NCBI RefSeq assembly: GCF_900070365.1 | Contig: NZ_LN850107.1 | Coordinates: 2,480,001-2,544,000, forward strand | DNA length: 64,000 nucleotides | Source of the DNA: Alloactinosynnema sp. L-07 | GTDB taxonomy: Bacteria; Actinomycetota; Actinomycetes; Mycobacteriales; Pseudonocardiaceae | Direction of reading: 5' to 3' | Part shown: in pieces, positions 53,147-62,371 of the stretch | How positions within the stretch are numbered: position 1 is the first letter of the stretch | Layout: each line of letters opens with the position of its first letter | Notes under the pieces: model-generated | The model's input: only the letters and a program-made list of their open reading frames with translations | What the model was told of the DNA's origin: nothing | Databases searched by the model: none | Program-made: the position numbers and the translations under genes

Positions 53147-54733
53147 ATGACGGCGATTCAGGACAACCCGGTCGAGGGGATCTCAGCCCACGACCTACCG
53201 GGTGACGGCCTCACCGACACCGAGCGTGAAGCCGCCGAGGACGCCGCCGCCACCCGGCGCGAAGCGTCCGCGGACAGCCTCTCCCCCGTGGACGACGAGC
53301 CCGCGGACCACGGCCCCGGCATCGACCCCGACCGCCTCCAGGCCTGCCTCGCCGTCATCGCCGAGGTCAACGAACTGCCCCCCGAGCACCCCGACGCCGT
53401 GGCCGTCCGCCGGGCGACGGCGGGCGTCTACAAGTCGGTCCGCAGGCGCCGCAAGGCCGCCAAGCGGGCCGCGGTGACCGACGCCGACCGGGCCGTCACC
53501 CACGCCACCGCCACCGGCTCCCCCGACCGCATCGACGACGAGACCCAGGGCATCCCCCTGGTGTCCAACACCGTCGGCGCCAGCGCGGGCACGCTGCTGC
53601 GCTCCCGGGCCTGCTACACCTGCAAGCAGCGCTTCCACGTGGTCGACGCGTTCTACCACCAGCTCTGCCCGCCGTGCGCGTTGAAGAACCGCGACCGCCG
53701 CGACGCGCGGACCGACCTCACCGGCAGGCGGGCCCTGCTCACCGGCGGCCGGGCCAAGATCGGCATGTACATCGCCCTGCGCCTGCTGCGCGACGGGGCG
53801 CACACCACCATCACCACCCGCTTCCCCAACGACGCCGCGCGCCGGTTCGCCGCGATGCCCGACAGCGCCGACTGGCTGCACCGGCTGCGCATCGTCGGCG
53901 TCGACCTGCGGGACCCGGCCCAGGTCGTCGCCCTGGCCGACACGGTCGCCGCGCAGGGTCCGCTCGACATCATCATCAACAACGCCGCGCAGACCGTGCG
54001 CCGGTCGGCGGGCTCGTACTCGGTGCTGGTCGAAGCCGAGTCCGCTCCCCTGCCCGCGGGCCCGCTGCCCGAGATGCTCACCATGGGCCGCACCGGCGAC
54101 GCCCACCCGGCCGCGCTCGCGGGCGCCGTCGCGCACACCTCCGACCTGCATCCGGTCACCGCGCTGGCGCTCACCGCGGGCTCGGCGTCCCCCGAGCGCA
54201 TCGCCGACAACACCGCGATCGACGCGGGCGGCCTGGTGCCCGATCTGCACCCGGTAAACAGCTGGACGCAGAAGGTCGACGAGGTCGACGCGATGGAGCT
54301 GCTGGAAGTGCAGCTGTGTAACCAGACCGCACCGTTCATCCTCATCAGCAGGCTGCGCCCGGCGATGGCCGCGGCGGCCGCGCGGCGCAAGTACGTGGTA
54401 AACGTGTCCGCTATGGAGGGTCAGTTCAGCCGTGCCTACAAAGGACCCGGGCACCCGCACACCAACATGGCCAAGGCCGCGCTGAACATGCTCACCCGCA
54501 CCAGCGCGCAGGAGATGCTGACCGACGGCATCCTGATGACCGCCGTCGACACCGGCTGGATCACCGACGAGCGCCCGCACCCGACCAAGATGCGGTTGGC
54601 CGACGAGGGTTTCCACGCCCCGCTCGACCTCGTGGACGGGGCCGCGCGGGTCTACGATCCGATCGTGCGCGGCGAACTCGGCGAGGACATCTACGGCTGC
54701 TTCCTCAAGGATTACGCACCCGCCCCCTGGTAG
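53147..54733 (+). CDS. Atypical SDR with N-terminal Cys4 zinc-ribbon-like motif
   Basis: A 528-residue protein from ATG 53147 with AGGAG upstream. Residues 1-150 are acidic then basic and mostly disordered or helical. A Cys4 motif follows: C156-YT-C159 and C174-PP-C177. The SDR Rossmann domain starts at about 190: ALLTGGRAKIGMYIALRLL has TG(x)7-type spacing unlike TGxxxGxG, and DIIINNAAQTVRR is the NNAG-like motif. S421 (VVNVSAMEG) is kept, but the YxxxK motif reads T439-NMAK443, so the catalytic Tyr is replaced by Thr. It may bind NAD(P) without normal dehydrogenase chemistry. Its promoter lies in the repeat region. Confidence 0.8.
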   Translation: MTAIQDNPVEGISAHDLPGDGLTDTEREAAEDAAATRREASADSLSPVDDEPADHGPGIDPDRLQACLAVIAEVNELPPEHPDAVAVRRATAGVYKSVRRRRKAAKRAAVTDADRAVTHATATGSPDRIDDETQGIPLVSNTVGASAGTLLRSRACYTCKQRFHVVDAFYHQLCPPCALKNRDRRDARTDLTGRRALLTGGRAKIGMYIALRLLRDGAHTTITTRFPNDAARRFAAMPDSADWLHRLRIVGVDLRDPAQVVALADTVAAQGPLDIIINNAAQTVRRSAGSYSVLVEAESAPLPAGPLPEMLTMGRTGDAHPAALAGAVAHTSDLHPVTALALTAGSASPERIADNTAIDAGGLVPDLHPVNSWTQKVDEVDAMELLEVQLCNQTAPFILISRLRPAMAAAAARRKYVVNVSAMEGQFSRAYKGPGHPHTNMAKAALNMLTRTSAQEMLTDGILMTAVDTGWITDERPHPTKMRLADEGFHAPLDLVDGAARVYDPIVRGELGEDIYGCFLKDYAPAPW

Positions 54734-54805
54734 CCCTCGGCAACCTGCCGTCACTCCGCACGTCTGTTTGTTCACGACCAGTCGGGCGAACAGTGGGGAT
54801 GGAAC

Positions 54806-55420
54806 ATGAACGGCATGAACCGCAGAGCATCGCGGATACTCGGCGGCTTGGTGCTCGGCCTGGCCATCGGAGCGGCGTCCACGGGCTGCACCAGCCTGCA
54901 GAGCAGCGGCGCGCAGGGGGACACGATCGCGCCACTCACCCCGACCACGATCACCGAGACCGTCACGGCGACCACCGCCAACCCGCCGGGCAACAGCGGC
55001 TCCGGCCCTGGCGGCGCGGGCGCGACCACCACCACCAAGGCGCCGACCAAGACCACGACGCGCCCGACCCACCACTCGACGCCCATAACCACGCCCGCGG
55101 GCGCGGCCGTAGTAAGTCTTGAGGTCGTGCAGCGGCCGTCCTGCCCGATCAACGGCACCCCGGACGCCCCGTTCAGCAAGCCGGGGACGCCGGTCATCAT
55201 CAAGTGGAAGGTGACCGGGGCCGACGGGGCCGCCATCGCGGTGGACAACCCGGGCACCTACGGCGCCTACGGCTCGGACTACGCCGCCTCAGGACAGCTG
55301 GAGCTGTCCTTCCCCTGCTCAGCCACCGCGGGCAGCACCACGCACAAGTACACGGTGTGGCCGAAGGGCTTCAAGAGCATCTCCCGCACCATCACCGTCA
55401 GCGCGCCGAACAACGTCTGA
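54806..55420 (+). CDS. Secreted lipoprotein of unknown function
   Basis: A 204-residue predicted lipoprotein. The signal peptide is RRASRILGGLVLGLAIGA, ending in a lipobox-like ASTGC with the lipid-modified Cys28. A long Thr/Pro/Gly-rich linker (about residues 40-100) follows, as expected for a cell-wall-spanning spacer. The C-terminal domain, about 100 residues, is a beta-rich Ig-like fold (VVSLEVVQRPSCPING, VIIKWKVTGADGAAIAVDNPG, KYTVWPKGFKSISRTITVSA) with two Cys that could form a disulfide. I do not recognise a named family. It sits alone between the SDR and DUF2993-like genes. Confidence 0.75.
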   Translation: MNGMNRRASRILGGLVLGLAIGAASTGCTSLQSSGAQGDTIAPLTPTTITETVTATTANPPGNSGSGPGGAGATTTTKAPTKTTTRPTHHSTPITTPAGAAVVSLEVVQRPSCPINGTPDAPFSKPGTPVIIKWKVTGADGAAIAVDNPGTYGAYGSDYAASGQLELSFPCSATAGSTTHKYTVWPKGFKSISRTITVSAPNNV

Positions 55421-55507
55421 CCCCCGGGCAGCAGGCTTACATCCTGGTTCACCCAGGTGGGCGGACCCAGCGCGCGGTTCACCGGCGGGGTCGGTCATAG
55501 TTGAGGC

Positions 55508-56284
55508 GTGAGTGGGCCGTTCGACGGATGGCTGCCGATGCGCGGCCTGGAGGCGGTGCTCTCGGCGGGACGCTCGCTGCTGCCCTCCGTGCCGACCACG
55601 CCCGCCGGGGTGGTCGAGACAGCCGTGCGGGTGACCGCGCAGCGCCTGCGCGGCAAGCGCGTCACCGTCAAGTCCGGCGGCCAGGAGATCCCGCTGACGG
55701 TGGTCGACCTGGACTGCGCGGGCGACACGCTGCGCCTGGCTCAGGGTCGCATCGACGCGGTCAGCTTCGAGGCCAACGACGTCGCCTGGCCCGCGCTGAC
55801 CCTCGACCGGCTCCTGGTGACCGCCCGGGACCTGCGGCTCGCGGGTCCGTTCTCAACGGCGATCATGGCCGAGTCGGTGACGCTGGCGGTGTCACTGTCG
55901 ACCGAGGCGCTGCGCGCCGAGCTGGCCAAGGTGCGCCCCGACCTGCGCGTCCGCTTCGGCGAGCGGCTGTTCGTGGCCCGCGACCCGTGGCCGGGCGAAC
56001 TCGAGGTCGTCCCCGAGGTCGACGACGGTGTGGCCCAGCTGCGGCCGACCGCCCTGTGGCTCGCGGGCAGGCGGATGCCGATGCCCGCGCGGCTGCGTCC
56101 ATTCGAGGTGCCGCTGCCGGATCTGCCGCGCGGCCTGCGCCTGACGTCGGTGACCACCTCGGCCGACGGCGTCGAGCTGCGCGGCGAGGCTCAGCACTGG
56201 CGGGACCGGCTGTCCTCGACCCCGCTGGTCGAGCTGCTCAATCTGCTGGCTACCGCCGCTCAGACCTTCACAGTCGGGCGCTAG
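55508..56284 (+). CDS. DUF2993-like (LmeA-family) protein
   Basis: A 258-residue protein from GTG 55508. The middle section (VDLDCAGDTLRLAQGRIDAVSFEANDVAWPALTLDRLLVTARDLRLAG) with the predicted lipid-binding beta-sheet pattern is that of the DUF2993/LmeA family, which includes mycobacterial lipomannan-elongation factor LmeA. It has no clear signal peptide, unlike LmeA, so the location is uncertain. Its 3' end overlaps the end of the convergent cvnD by 17 bases. The function is unproven. Confidence 0.75.
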   Translation: MSGPFDGWLPMRGLEAVLSAGRSLLPSVPTTPAGVVETAVRVTAQRLRGKRVTVKSGGQEIPLTVVDLDCAGDTLRLAQGRIDAVSFEANDVAWPALTLDRLLVTARDLRLAGPFSTAIMAESVTLAVSLSTEALRAELAKVRPDLRVRFGERLFVARDPWPGELEVVPEVDDGVAQLRPTALWLAGRRMPMPARLRPFEVPLPDLPRGLRLTSVTTSADGVELRGEAQHWRDRLSSTPLVELLNLLATAAQTFTVGR

Positions 56285-56867
56285 CCGAGAGCTGGTTCAT
56301 CGTGTACTGGACCAGCTCCACCAGCACATCCTTGCTCGACTCGCGTTCCCGCACGTCGCAGCGGACGATCGGCACCCCGTCGTCGAGGTCGAGCGCCTGG
56401 CGCACCTCGGCCTCGGTGTGCGGCCAGGTGCCCTCGAAGCCGTTGACCGCGACGATGAACGGGATGTTGCGGTGCTCGAAGAAGTCGATCGACGGAAAGC
56501 TGGAGTCCAGCCTGCGGGTGTCGACCAGCACGATCGCGCCCAGCGCGCCCATGGCCAGCTCGTCCCACATGAACCAGAAGCGGTTCTGGCCGGGGGTGCC
56601 GAACAGGTAGAGCACCACCCGCGGGTTGATCGTGATGCGGCCGAAGTCCAAGGCGACAGTCGTCGTCTCCTTGCCCTCGATGCCCACCATGTCGTCGATG
56701 CCGACACTGGCCTCGGTCAGGACCTCCTCGGTCCGCAGCGGCGGGATCTCGCTGACCGAGTTGACCATCGTGGTCTTCCCGACGCCGAACCCACCAGCCA
56801 CCACGATCTTGATCGAGGTGGGGATCACGCCCGTGTCACTCACCTGGTCAGATCCTCCGAATGCCAT
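56268..56867 (-). CDS. cvnD: Conservon GTP-binding protein CvnD
   Basis: A 199-residue small GTPase, fourth gene of a Cvn conservon. From ATG 56867 it has the P-loop VVAGGFGVGKTTMVNSVSE (K31), the switch-like VGIEGKETTTVALDFGRI and VLYLFGTPGQNRFWFMWDEL (G3), then IVLVDTRRLDSSFP and FIVAVNGFEG (NKxD position with Asn). The start is chosen at the ATG that follows the overlap with the DUF742 gene (20 bases). In Streptomyces, conservon proteins form membrane-linked complexes resembling eukaryotic G-protein signalling. Confidence 0.93.
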   Translation of the reverse strand: MAFGGSDQVSDTGVIPTSIKIVVAGGFGVGKTTMVNSVSEIPPLRTEEVLTEASVGIDDMVGIEGKETTTVALDFGRITINPRVVLYLFGTPGQNRFWFMWDELAMGALGAIVLVDTRRLDSSFPSIDFFEHRNIPFIVAVNGFEGTWPHTEAEVRQALDLDDGVPIVRCDVRERESSKDVLVELVQYTMNQLSASARL

Positions 56868-57222
56868 CGAGCACCGCCTGCAGAAGTTTCGTGTCGGCGA
56901 TCTCCGAGGTCTGGAACAGCGCCCCGGCCACCACGTCGCCACGCTCGATCAGATCGCTGATCAAGACCTTGACCACGACGAGCGGGACGTTCAGATACGC
57001 GGCCACCTCGGCGACCGAGAGCGGGACTTTGCACAGGTCGATGATCTCCCGGTGCTCCGGGGTGAGCGACGAAGGGTCCGACCGCGACTGGGACGCGCGG
57101 ATCTGGGTCACCAGGTTGAGGTTGGGCGCCCCTGGCCGCGTGCGGCCCCTGGTCATCGCGTAGGGCCGGACCAGCGGGCCCGCCGCGTCGTCGAACCACC
57201 AGTCTTGGTCCGATCGCATCAC
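56848..57222 (-). CDS. cvnC: DUF742 protein CvnC
   Basis: A 124-residue DUF742 protein from ATG 57222. It begins DQDWWFDDAAGPLVRPYAMTRGRTRP, the family hallmark, and has a predicted winged-helix segment (LTPEHREIIDLCKVPLSVAEVAAYLNVPLVVVKVLISDLIERG). It overlaps cvnD by 20 bases and cvnB by 4 bases (ATGA). In conservons this protein links the sensor kinase-like CvnA and roadblock CvnB with the GTPase. Confidence 0.93.
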   Translation of the reverse strand: MMRSDQDWWFDDAAGPLVRPYAMTRGRTRPGAPNLNLVTQIRASQSRSDPSSLTPEHREIIDLCKVPLSVAEVAAYLNVPLVVVKVLISDLIERGDVVAGALFQTSEIADTKLLQAVLDGIRRI

Positions 57223-57656
57223 GAAGGCCGTCTGCCGGGCACCGCCACCGGAAGCTGACCCACTCGGGGCGCCGACGCCAGATGCGCGCCGACCCGCTTG
57301 ACCAGCATGTTCATCTCGTAGGCGATCATGCCGACGTCGGCGTCCTCCTCGCCGAGCACCGCGAGGCAGGCACCGCGGCCCGCGGCGGTGACGAACAGGA
57401 ACGCGTGGTCCATCTCGACGATCGTCTGCCGGACCTGCCCGCCGCCGAACTGCCTGCCGGTCCCCCTGGCCAGGCTTTGGAACGCCGACGCCATGGCCGA
57501 CAGGTGCTCCGAGTCGTCCTTGGACAGGCCGTCGGAGCGGCCTAGCAGCAACCCGTCGGCGGAGAGCACGACCGAGTGCCGGATGCCGACCACCCTGCGC
57601 ACGAGGTCGTCCAATAGCCAGTTGAGCTGGTTGTCCTGTCCGAACTTGTCGTTCAC
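57219..57656 (-). CDS. cvnB: Roadblock/LC7 protein CvnB
   Basis: A 145-residue roadblock/LC7-domain protein from GTG 57656. It starts NDKFGQDNQLNWLLDDLVRRVVGIRHSVVLSADGLLLGRSDGLSKDDSEHLSAMASAFQSLARG, the standard CvnB pattern, and ends with the MNMLVKRVGAHL helix. Roadblock proteins act as partners or GTPase-activating factors for small GTPases such as CvnD. The stop overlaps the cvnC start as ATGA. A longer upstream reading overlaps cvnA and was rejected. Confidence 0.93.
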   Translation of the reverse strand: MNDKFGQDNQLNWLLDDLVRRVVGIRHSVVLSADGLLLGRSDGLSKDDSEHLSAMASAFQSLARGTGRQFGGGQVRQTIVEMDHAFLFVTAAGRGACLAVLGEEDADVGMIAYEMNMLVKRVGAHLASAPRVGQLPVAVPGRRPS

Positions 57657-57687
57657 GTGGAGCTGTCCTTCCCCGTAATAGCTTTCA

Positions 57688-60156
57688 TCACGGCTCGACC
57701 GGAGGGTCGGCTCGGCGTGCGTCCTGAGTGCCTCGCTGGAACGCGGCCATGGTGGAGCGGATCCGTTCCGGGGAGTGTTCCCGGTCGGGCAGTTCCACCT
57801 CCGACGGCGGTTCCTCCCGCAGCTGCGGCGCGAGGTGCTGTTGTCGCTTGCGTCTTGGCAGGGGCGGAGCGGTCTGCCCCGCCCCCTGTCGCGCTTCATC
57901 CACCTTCGCCGGTTCCCCAACTCCGTTGTCGGTTCGCTCGCGTCTGGGCAGCTCCGCGGACCGGCTGCCGTTGCGCGAGACCGGCTCCGTCACCGAGTAG
58001 GTCCGCTGCGGCGGCATGGCCTCCTCCGCGTCGACCTGCGGCCACAGCGTGTCCTCGGCCGACCCGGCCACGTCCGACCACATCCGGTCGAACGCGGGCC
58101 CGACCGGCGGCTCGTAGCGAACCTCGGGCTCGGGCTTGCGCGGCGTGCGCAGGGTCTGCTGCCGCGGTCGGGGGCTGGGCGCGCCATGGTCGGCCTCCAC
58201 CGCCTCGACGACGATGTCGGAGGGGAGGAAGACCAGCGCGACCGTGCCGCCGTAGGGCGACTCACGCAGCTCGACCCGGATCGAACGGCGCACCGCGAGC
58301 CGGGCGACGACGAACAGGCCGAGGCGGGACTCGCCGCGCAGCGCCATCGCGTCGAATTCGGGCGGGTAGGCCAGCATCTGGTTGGCGGCCTCGCGGTCCT
58401 CGGCGGTCATGCCGAGGCCGTGGTCCTCGATCTCCACGACCACGCCGCCGGACACCAGGCTGGTGTAGACCTCGACCTGGGAGCGCGGCGGGGAGAACGA
58501 CGCGGCGTTGTCGACCAGTTCGGCGACGAGGTGGATGGTGTCGGCCACGGCGACGCCGTGCAGCGCCACGTCGGGCACCTGGCGCACCCGGACCCGGACG
58601 TACTGCTCGGTCTCGGCGACCGCGGCGCGCAGGATGTCGAGCAGCCGCACCGGCTTGCGCCACTGCCTGCCGGGCTGCTCGCCCGCCAGGATGATCAGGT
58701 TCTCGGCGTTGCGGCGGGCGCGGGTGGCGAGGTGGTCGAGCTGGAACAGCGCGTCGAGGTGCTCGGGGTTCTCCTCCTCACGCTCGATCTTGTCCAGGAT
58801 CTTGAGCTGGCGGTGCACCAGGCCCTGGTGGCGGTGGGCGATGCCGAGGAAGACCCGGTTGACACCCTCGCGGGCCTGGCTCTCCTTCACCGCCGCGGCG
58901 ATGGCGGTGTACTGCGCGGCGTTGAACGCGTCGGCCACCTGGCCGATCTCGTCGGTGCCGTAGTCCAGCGGGGGCACCTCGGCGCCGACGTCGACCCTGG
59001 CGCCCTGGCGCAGCCGGTCGACGATGTCAGGAAGGCGCTCGTGGGCCAGCCGCAGCGAGTCGGTCTTGAGCCCTTCCAAGCGGGTGACCAGCGCCTTGTC
59101 GATCAGGCGGCGGGCGAACACGCTGGCGGCGACCATGCCGAGGACTACCAGGAACAGGGCGACCAGACTGCCGATCAGGCCGGTCCGGAACCGCGCGTCG
59201 GCTCGCTCGACCACCACGTCGACCGCGCCCGCGACCTGCTGGGTGGCCAGTTTGATCAGTTCCTCGGCCGCGGTGCCCGAGACCGACTCCCAGTCCTGGG
59301 CGCTGACCGGGGGCGCGGGCGGCTGGCTTCGCCTGCTGCCCGTGTCCTCGGCCTTGGGGCCCGCGACGATCAGCCGGTTCTCGTCGGCGACCAGCCTGCC
59401 CCAGGCCTGGGTGGCCGCCAGCCGCTGGAAGGCGCCCTTCAGCGGATCGGTGCCCAGGTCCACCTGGGTGGCCAGCGCCGTGCGGTACGAGCCGACCAGG
59501 CCGACGAACTCGACGTGCTGATCTGGCGTGAAGCCGCCCGCGGCGATTGCGATCGCGGCGAGCGAGGACGCCCGCGACATCCGGTCGCCCGCCCGGATGA
59601 CCTCGATCATGGTCAGGGTGGACTCGACCATGTCCGCGTCGGGCAGCTCGCGGGCCTGGGTGTCGAACAGGGCGAACCCGGCGTCCAGGAGGCTGTTGTA
59701 GTAGCGGTAGATCTCGACCTTGTCCGCGTTGCCGCCGCCGACCTGGATGCGCCGGTCGGGCAGCGCGGTGACCGCCTCGACGAACGGCTTGAGCCGGGCG
59801 TCGACCTCGGGGGTCGCGCTGCCCGGCATCTCCTCCAGTGCCGCGGTGAAATCCCGCAGGGACAGGTCGGTGGTCTGCTGCTGTTCGGTGAGGCCGATCA
59901 GGTCGGGCCTGTCGGCGATGAGCGCCGCGATCGTGGCCTGGCGTTCGCGCTGCAGGGCCGAGAGCGTGTTGACCGCCGGGATCGCGCCGCCCTTGACGGC
60001 GGCCGCGGTGTCGCGGATGTAGATGCCGTCGAAGATGGTGAAGGTGGAGAAGACCGCCCACATCACCAGCAGGATCACCGCGGGGACGGCGACGACACCG
60101 GTCAGGCGGGACCGGATCGAGGTCGCCTTGGCCTGCCTACGGGTCTTGCGCTTCAC
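57688..60156 (-). CDS. cvnA: Conservon sensor histidine kinase-like protein CvnA
   Basis: An 822-residue membrane sensor. A first helix (VVAVPAVILLVMWAVFSTFTIF) and a second (LIGSLVALFLVVLGMVAASVFA) bracket a large extracytoplasmic nitrate-sensor-like domain (RERQATIAALIADRPDLIGL and so on). A HAMP region and a HATPase_c domain follow (LVAELVDNAASFSPP, VEIEDHGLGMTAEDREAAN). The dimerisation helix IAHRHQGLVHRQLKILDKIE occupies the phospho-acceptor position. The C-terminal 170 residues are a Pro/Arg/Glu-rich disordered tail. It leads the cvnABCD operon on the minus strand; cvnB begins 31 bases after its stop. Confidence 0.94.
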   Translation of the reverse strand: MKRKTRRQAKATSIRSRLTGVVAVPAVILLVMWAVFSTFTIFDGIYIRDTAAAVKGGAIPAVNTLSALQRERQATIAALIADRPDLIGLTEQQQTTDLSLRDFTAALEEMPGSATPEVDARLKPFVEAVTALPDRRIQVGGGNADKVEIYRYYNSLLDAGFALFDTQARELPDADMVESTLTMIEVIRAGDRMSRASSLAAIAIAAGGFTPDQHVEFVGLVGSYRTALATQVDLGTDPLKGAFQRLAATQAWGRLVADENRLIVAGPKAEDTGSRRSQPPAPPVSAQDWESVSGTAAEELIKLATQQVAGAVDVVVERADARFRTGLIGSLVALFLVVLGMVAASVFARRLIDKALVTRLEGLKTDSLRLAHERLPDIVDRLRQGARVDVGAEVPPLDYGTDEIGQVADAFNAAQYTAIAAAVKESQAREGVNRVFLGIAHRHQGLVHRQLKILDKIEREEENPEHLDALFQLDHLATRARRNAENLIILAGEQPGRQWRKPVRLLDILRAAVAETEQYVRVRVRQVPDVALHGVAVADTIHLVAELVDNAASFSPPRSQVEVYTSLVSGGVVVEIEDHGLGMTAEDREAANQMLAYPPEFDAMALRGESRLGLFVVARLAVRRSIRVELRESPYGGTVALVFLPSDIVVEAVEADHGAPSPRPRQQTLRTPRKPEPEVRYEPPVGPAFDRMWSDVAGSAEDTLWPQVDAEEAMPPQRTYSVTEPVSRNGSRSAELPRRERTDNGVGEPAKVDEARQGAGQTAPPLPRRKRQQHLAPQLREEPPSEVELPDREHSPERIRSTMAAFQRGTQDARRADPPVEP

Positions 60157-60523
60157 GACTCTCCACAGTCAAGGGTCAAAGTGTGTTCCGCCCGCCCTGG
60201 CGACGCCCACGAAGGTGTGACACTCGATCTGGGAACACCGACGCTCAGTCAGAGATCGACAGTACACAGAGCAAGCGTTCACACGCGGTACGCGATTGTG
60301 AATCGTAGCGGCTCACACGAACGTGGAAGTGACACCCCCATGACCATCTCCGCACCTCGACGTGGTGCGGAGGCGGCTCCGGCGGCCCTCGGGTGACCGA
60401 AAGGGCAACAGTTGGGGTCGGTCGGCTACGGAGTGACTACGGACCCTTGCCGAGAGCCACGGACGGGTGGATCGTCGCCTCACCCACCAGTGCGCCGATC
60501 ACGGCCTGTCGAAGGACTCACCC
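60157..60523. other. Divergent control region between cvnA and the protease-nuclease gene
   Basis: This 367-base stretch has no convincing gene. It has an inverted repeat CTCCGCACC (60348-60356) / GGTGCGGAG (60364-60372) that could form a leader hairpin. An 18-codon ATG frame (60340-60396) spans the hairpin, but its ribosome-binding site is weak, and I do not call it a gene. Promoters for both operons must lie here. Confidence 0.5.
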
Positions 60524-62371
60524 ATGGCCGCCAAGAAGCCCGATCCGCTGGAGCCGACCGACGAGCTGTTCGCCGCCCTGCGCGAGTTCATCCGGACCAA
60601 GGGGTCGGACTACCTCAAGGACCCGAACGTGTCCTCGATCGGGGTCGGCTACAAGGTCCGGGACGGCAAGCAAACCAAAGAGGTGTCGATCCAGTTCACC
60701 GTGGCGGCCAAGGCCGAGTTGGAGGCACTGGAGTCACTGGACACGGTCGCGCTGCCCCCGTCGATCACCGTCGGCGGCGTCGAGGTGCCCACCGACGTGC
60801 TCGAACGCACCTACCGCCCGGACTTCCGGGTGGTGGCCGAGGCCGCGGCCAACGACCGCAAGGTCCGGCTCGACCCGATCCGGCCCGGGGTCAGCGTCGG
60901 TCACCCGTCGATCACCTGCGGGACCGTCGGCGCGATCGTCTACGACGTGGAGACCGGCAAGCCGTGCGCGCTGAGCAACTGGCACGTGCTGCACGGCCAC
61001 GACGGCGCCCTCGGCGACACGGTCGTGCAGCCGGGCACCCACGACGACAACCGCAACGACCGCAACCACCTCGGCCCGCTGGTGCGCTCCTACCTCGGCG
61101 TCGCGGGCGACGGCGCCATCGCCGCGGTCGAGGGGCGCGCGATCGACCCGTCGATCCTCGAACTCGACGTCGTCCCCGAAGAACTGGGTGAGCCCGAGCT
61201 GGGCGACAAGGTGGTCAAGAGCGGCCGGACGACCGGGGTGACCCACGGCATCGTGCGCCGGGTCGACACCCTCGCGAAGATCAACTATGGCGGCGACCGC
61301 GGCGTGGTGGAGATCGGCTGCTTCGAGATCGGCGTCGACCCCGCCCGCAAGCCTTCCGACGGCGAGATCAGCCGGGGCGGCGATTCGGGCGCGGCGTGGG
61401 TGTTCAAGGCGGCCAACGGCAGGCCAGGCAAGGTGCTCGCGGGCCTGCACTTCGCGGGCGAGGGCACCGGCGACCCGGACGAGCACGCGCTGGCCTGCCT
61501 GCCCCGGTCGGTGTTCGAGAAGTTGGGAGTCACCCTGGTCCAGCCGGAGTCCGGGGTGACCACCGGCGGGTTCGACTCCAGGTTCCTCAGCGTCGACCTC
61601 GCCGTGCCCGGCCTGGACCCCGACGTCGCCGCGGACGCGGTCACCGTGGGCGGCACGACCAGGGTCGACTACACGCACTTCTCGCTGACCATGAGCCAGT
61701 CGCGCAAGTTCGCATACTGGGTGGCGTGGAACGTCGACGGCGGCGGCCTGAAGAAGATCAGCCGCACCGGCGTCCCGTTCGTCAAGGACCCGCGCCTGCC
61801 CGCGACGGCGCAGACCGGCGACGAGCTCTACCGGGACAACCGGCTCGACCGCGGCCACCTGGCGCGGCGGGCGGACCTGCTGTGGGGGTCGCTGGACGAG
61901 GCGCGGCAAGCCAACCGCGACTCGTTCTTCTTCACCAACATCACCCCGCAGATGGATGACTTCAACCAGAGCATGCGCCGCGGGCTGTGGGGTCGGCTGG
62001 AGGACGCCATCTTCGAGGACGTCGACGTCGACAATCTGCGGGTCAGTATCTACGGCGGCCCGGTGTTCGGCGCGGACGACCGCGTCTTCCGCGGTGTGCG
62101 GATCCCGCGCGAGTTCTGGAAGATCATCGCGTTCGTGGAGGCAGGCACCCTCAAGGCGAGCGCGTTCCTGCTCACCCAGAACCTCAACCAGCTGGAATCA
62201 CTGGAACTCGACGAGTTCCGGGTGTTCCAGGTCGGTGTGGCGGAGTTGGAGGAACGGACGAGCGTGCGCTTCCCGGACGCGGTACGCACGGCCGACTCGT
62301 TCCGCCAGGTGCCAGAGGCCCTGGGCGTGCGTGAGCCGCTCGGCACGGTGTCCGACATCGTCTGGGGCTAA
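60524..62371 (+). CDS. Trypsin-like protease fused to a DRGH (NucA-type) nuclease
   Basis: A 615-residue fusion from ATG 60524 (AAGGA upstream; an in-frame ATG at 60467 adds 19 residues). Residues about 120-340 are a chymotrypsin-fold protease: H154 in LSNWHVL, D196 in AGDGAIAAVE and S288 in SRGGDSGAAWV form the triad. Residues about 370-590 are a DNA/RNA non-specific endonuclease: LDRGHLARRAD with catalytic H445, and FFFTNITPQMDDFNQ with the metal-binding Asn. No signal peptide is present. Such protease-nuclease fusions are seen as effectors in conflict systems, where the protease may activate or release the nuclease. It stands divergent from the conservon. Confidence 0.88.
   Translation: MAAKKPDPLEPTDELFAALREFIRTKGSDYLKDPNVSSIGVGYKVRDGKQTKEVSIQFTVAAKAELEALESLDTVALPPSITVGGVEVPTDVLERTYRPDFRVVAEAAANDRKVRLDPIRPGVSVGHPSITCGTVGAIVYDVETGKPCALSNWHVLHGHDGALGDTVVQPGTHDDNRNDRNHLGPLVRSYLGVAGDGAIAAVEGRAIDPSILELDVVPEELGEPELGDKVVKSGRTTGVTHGIVRRVDTLAKINYGGDRGVVEIGCFEIGVDPARKPSDGEISRGGDSGAAWVFKAANGRPGKVLAGLHFAGEGTGDPDEHALACLPRSVFEKLGVTLVQPESGVTTGGFDSRFLSVDLAVPGLDPDVAADAVTVGGTTRVDYTHFSLTMSQSRKFAYWVAWNVDGGGLKKISRTGVPFVKDPRLPATAQTGDELYRDNRLDRGHLARRADLLWGSLDEARQANRDSFFFTNITPQMDDFNQSMRRGLWGRLEDAIFEDVDVDNLRVSIYGGPVFGADDRVFRGVRIPREFWKIIAFVEAGTLKASAFLLTQNLNQLESLELDEFRVFQVGVAELEERTSVRFPDAVRTADSFRQVPEALGVREPLGTVSDIVWG

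Noticed and set aside
57775..60396. 873-codon plus-strand ORF over cvnA
   Set aside because: Antisense shadow of a clear membrane histidine-kinase frame.
60340..60396. 18-codon ATG ORF upstream of the protease-nuclease gene
   Set aside because: Weak ribosome-binding site and no conserved feature; a chance frame spanning a hairpin is more likely.
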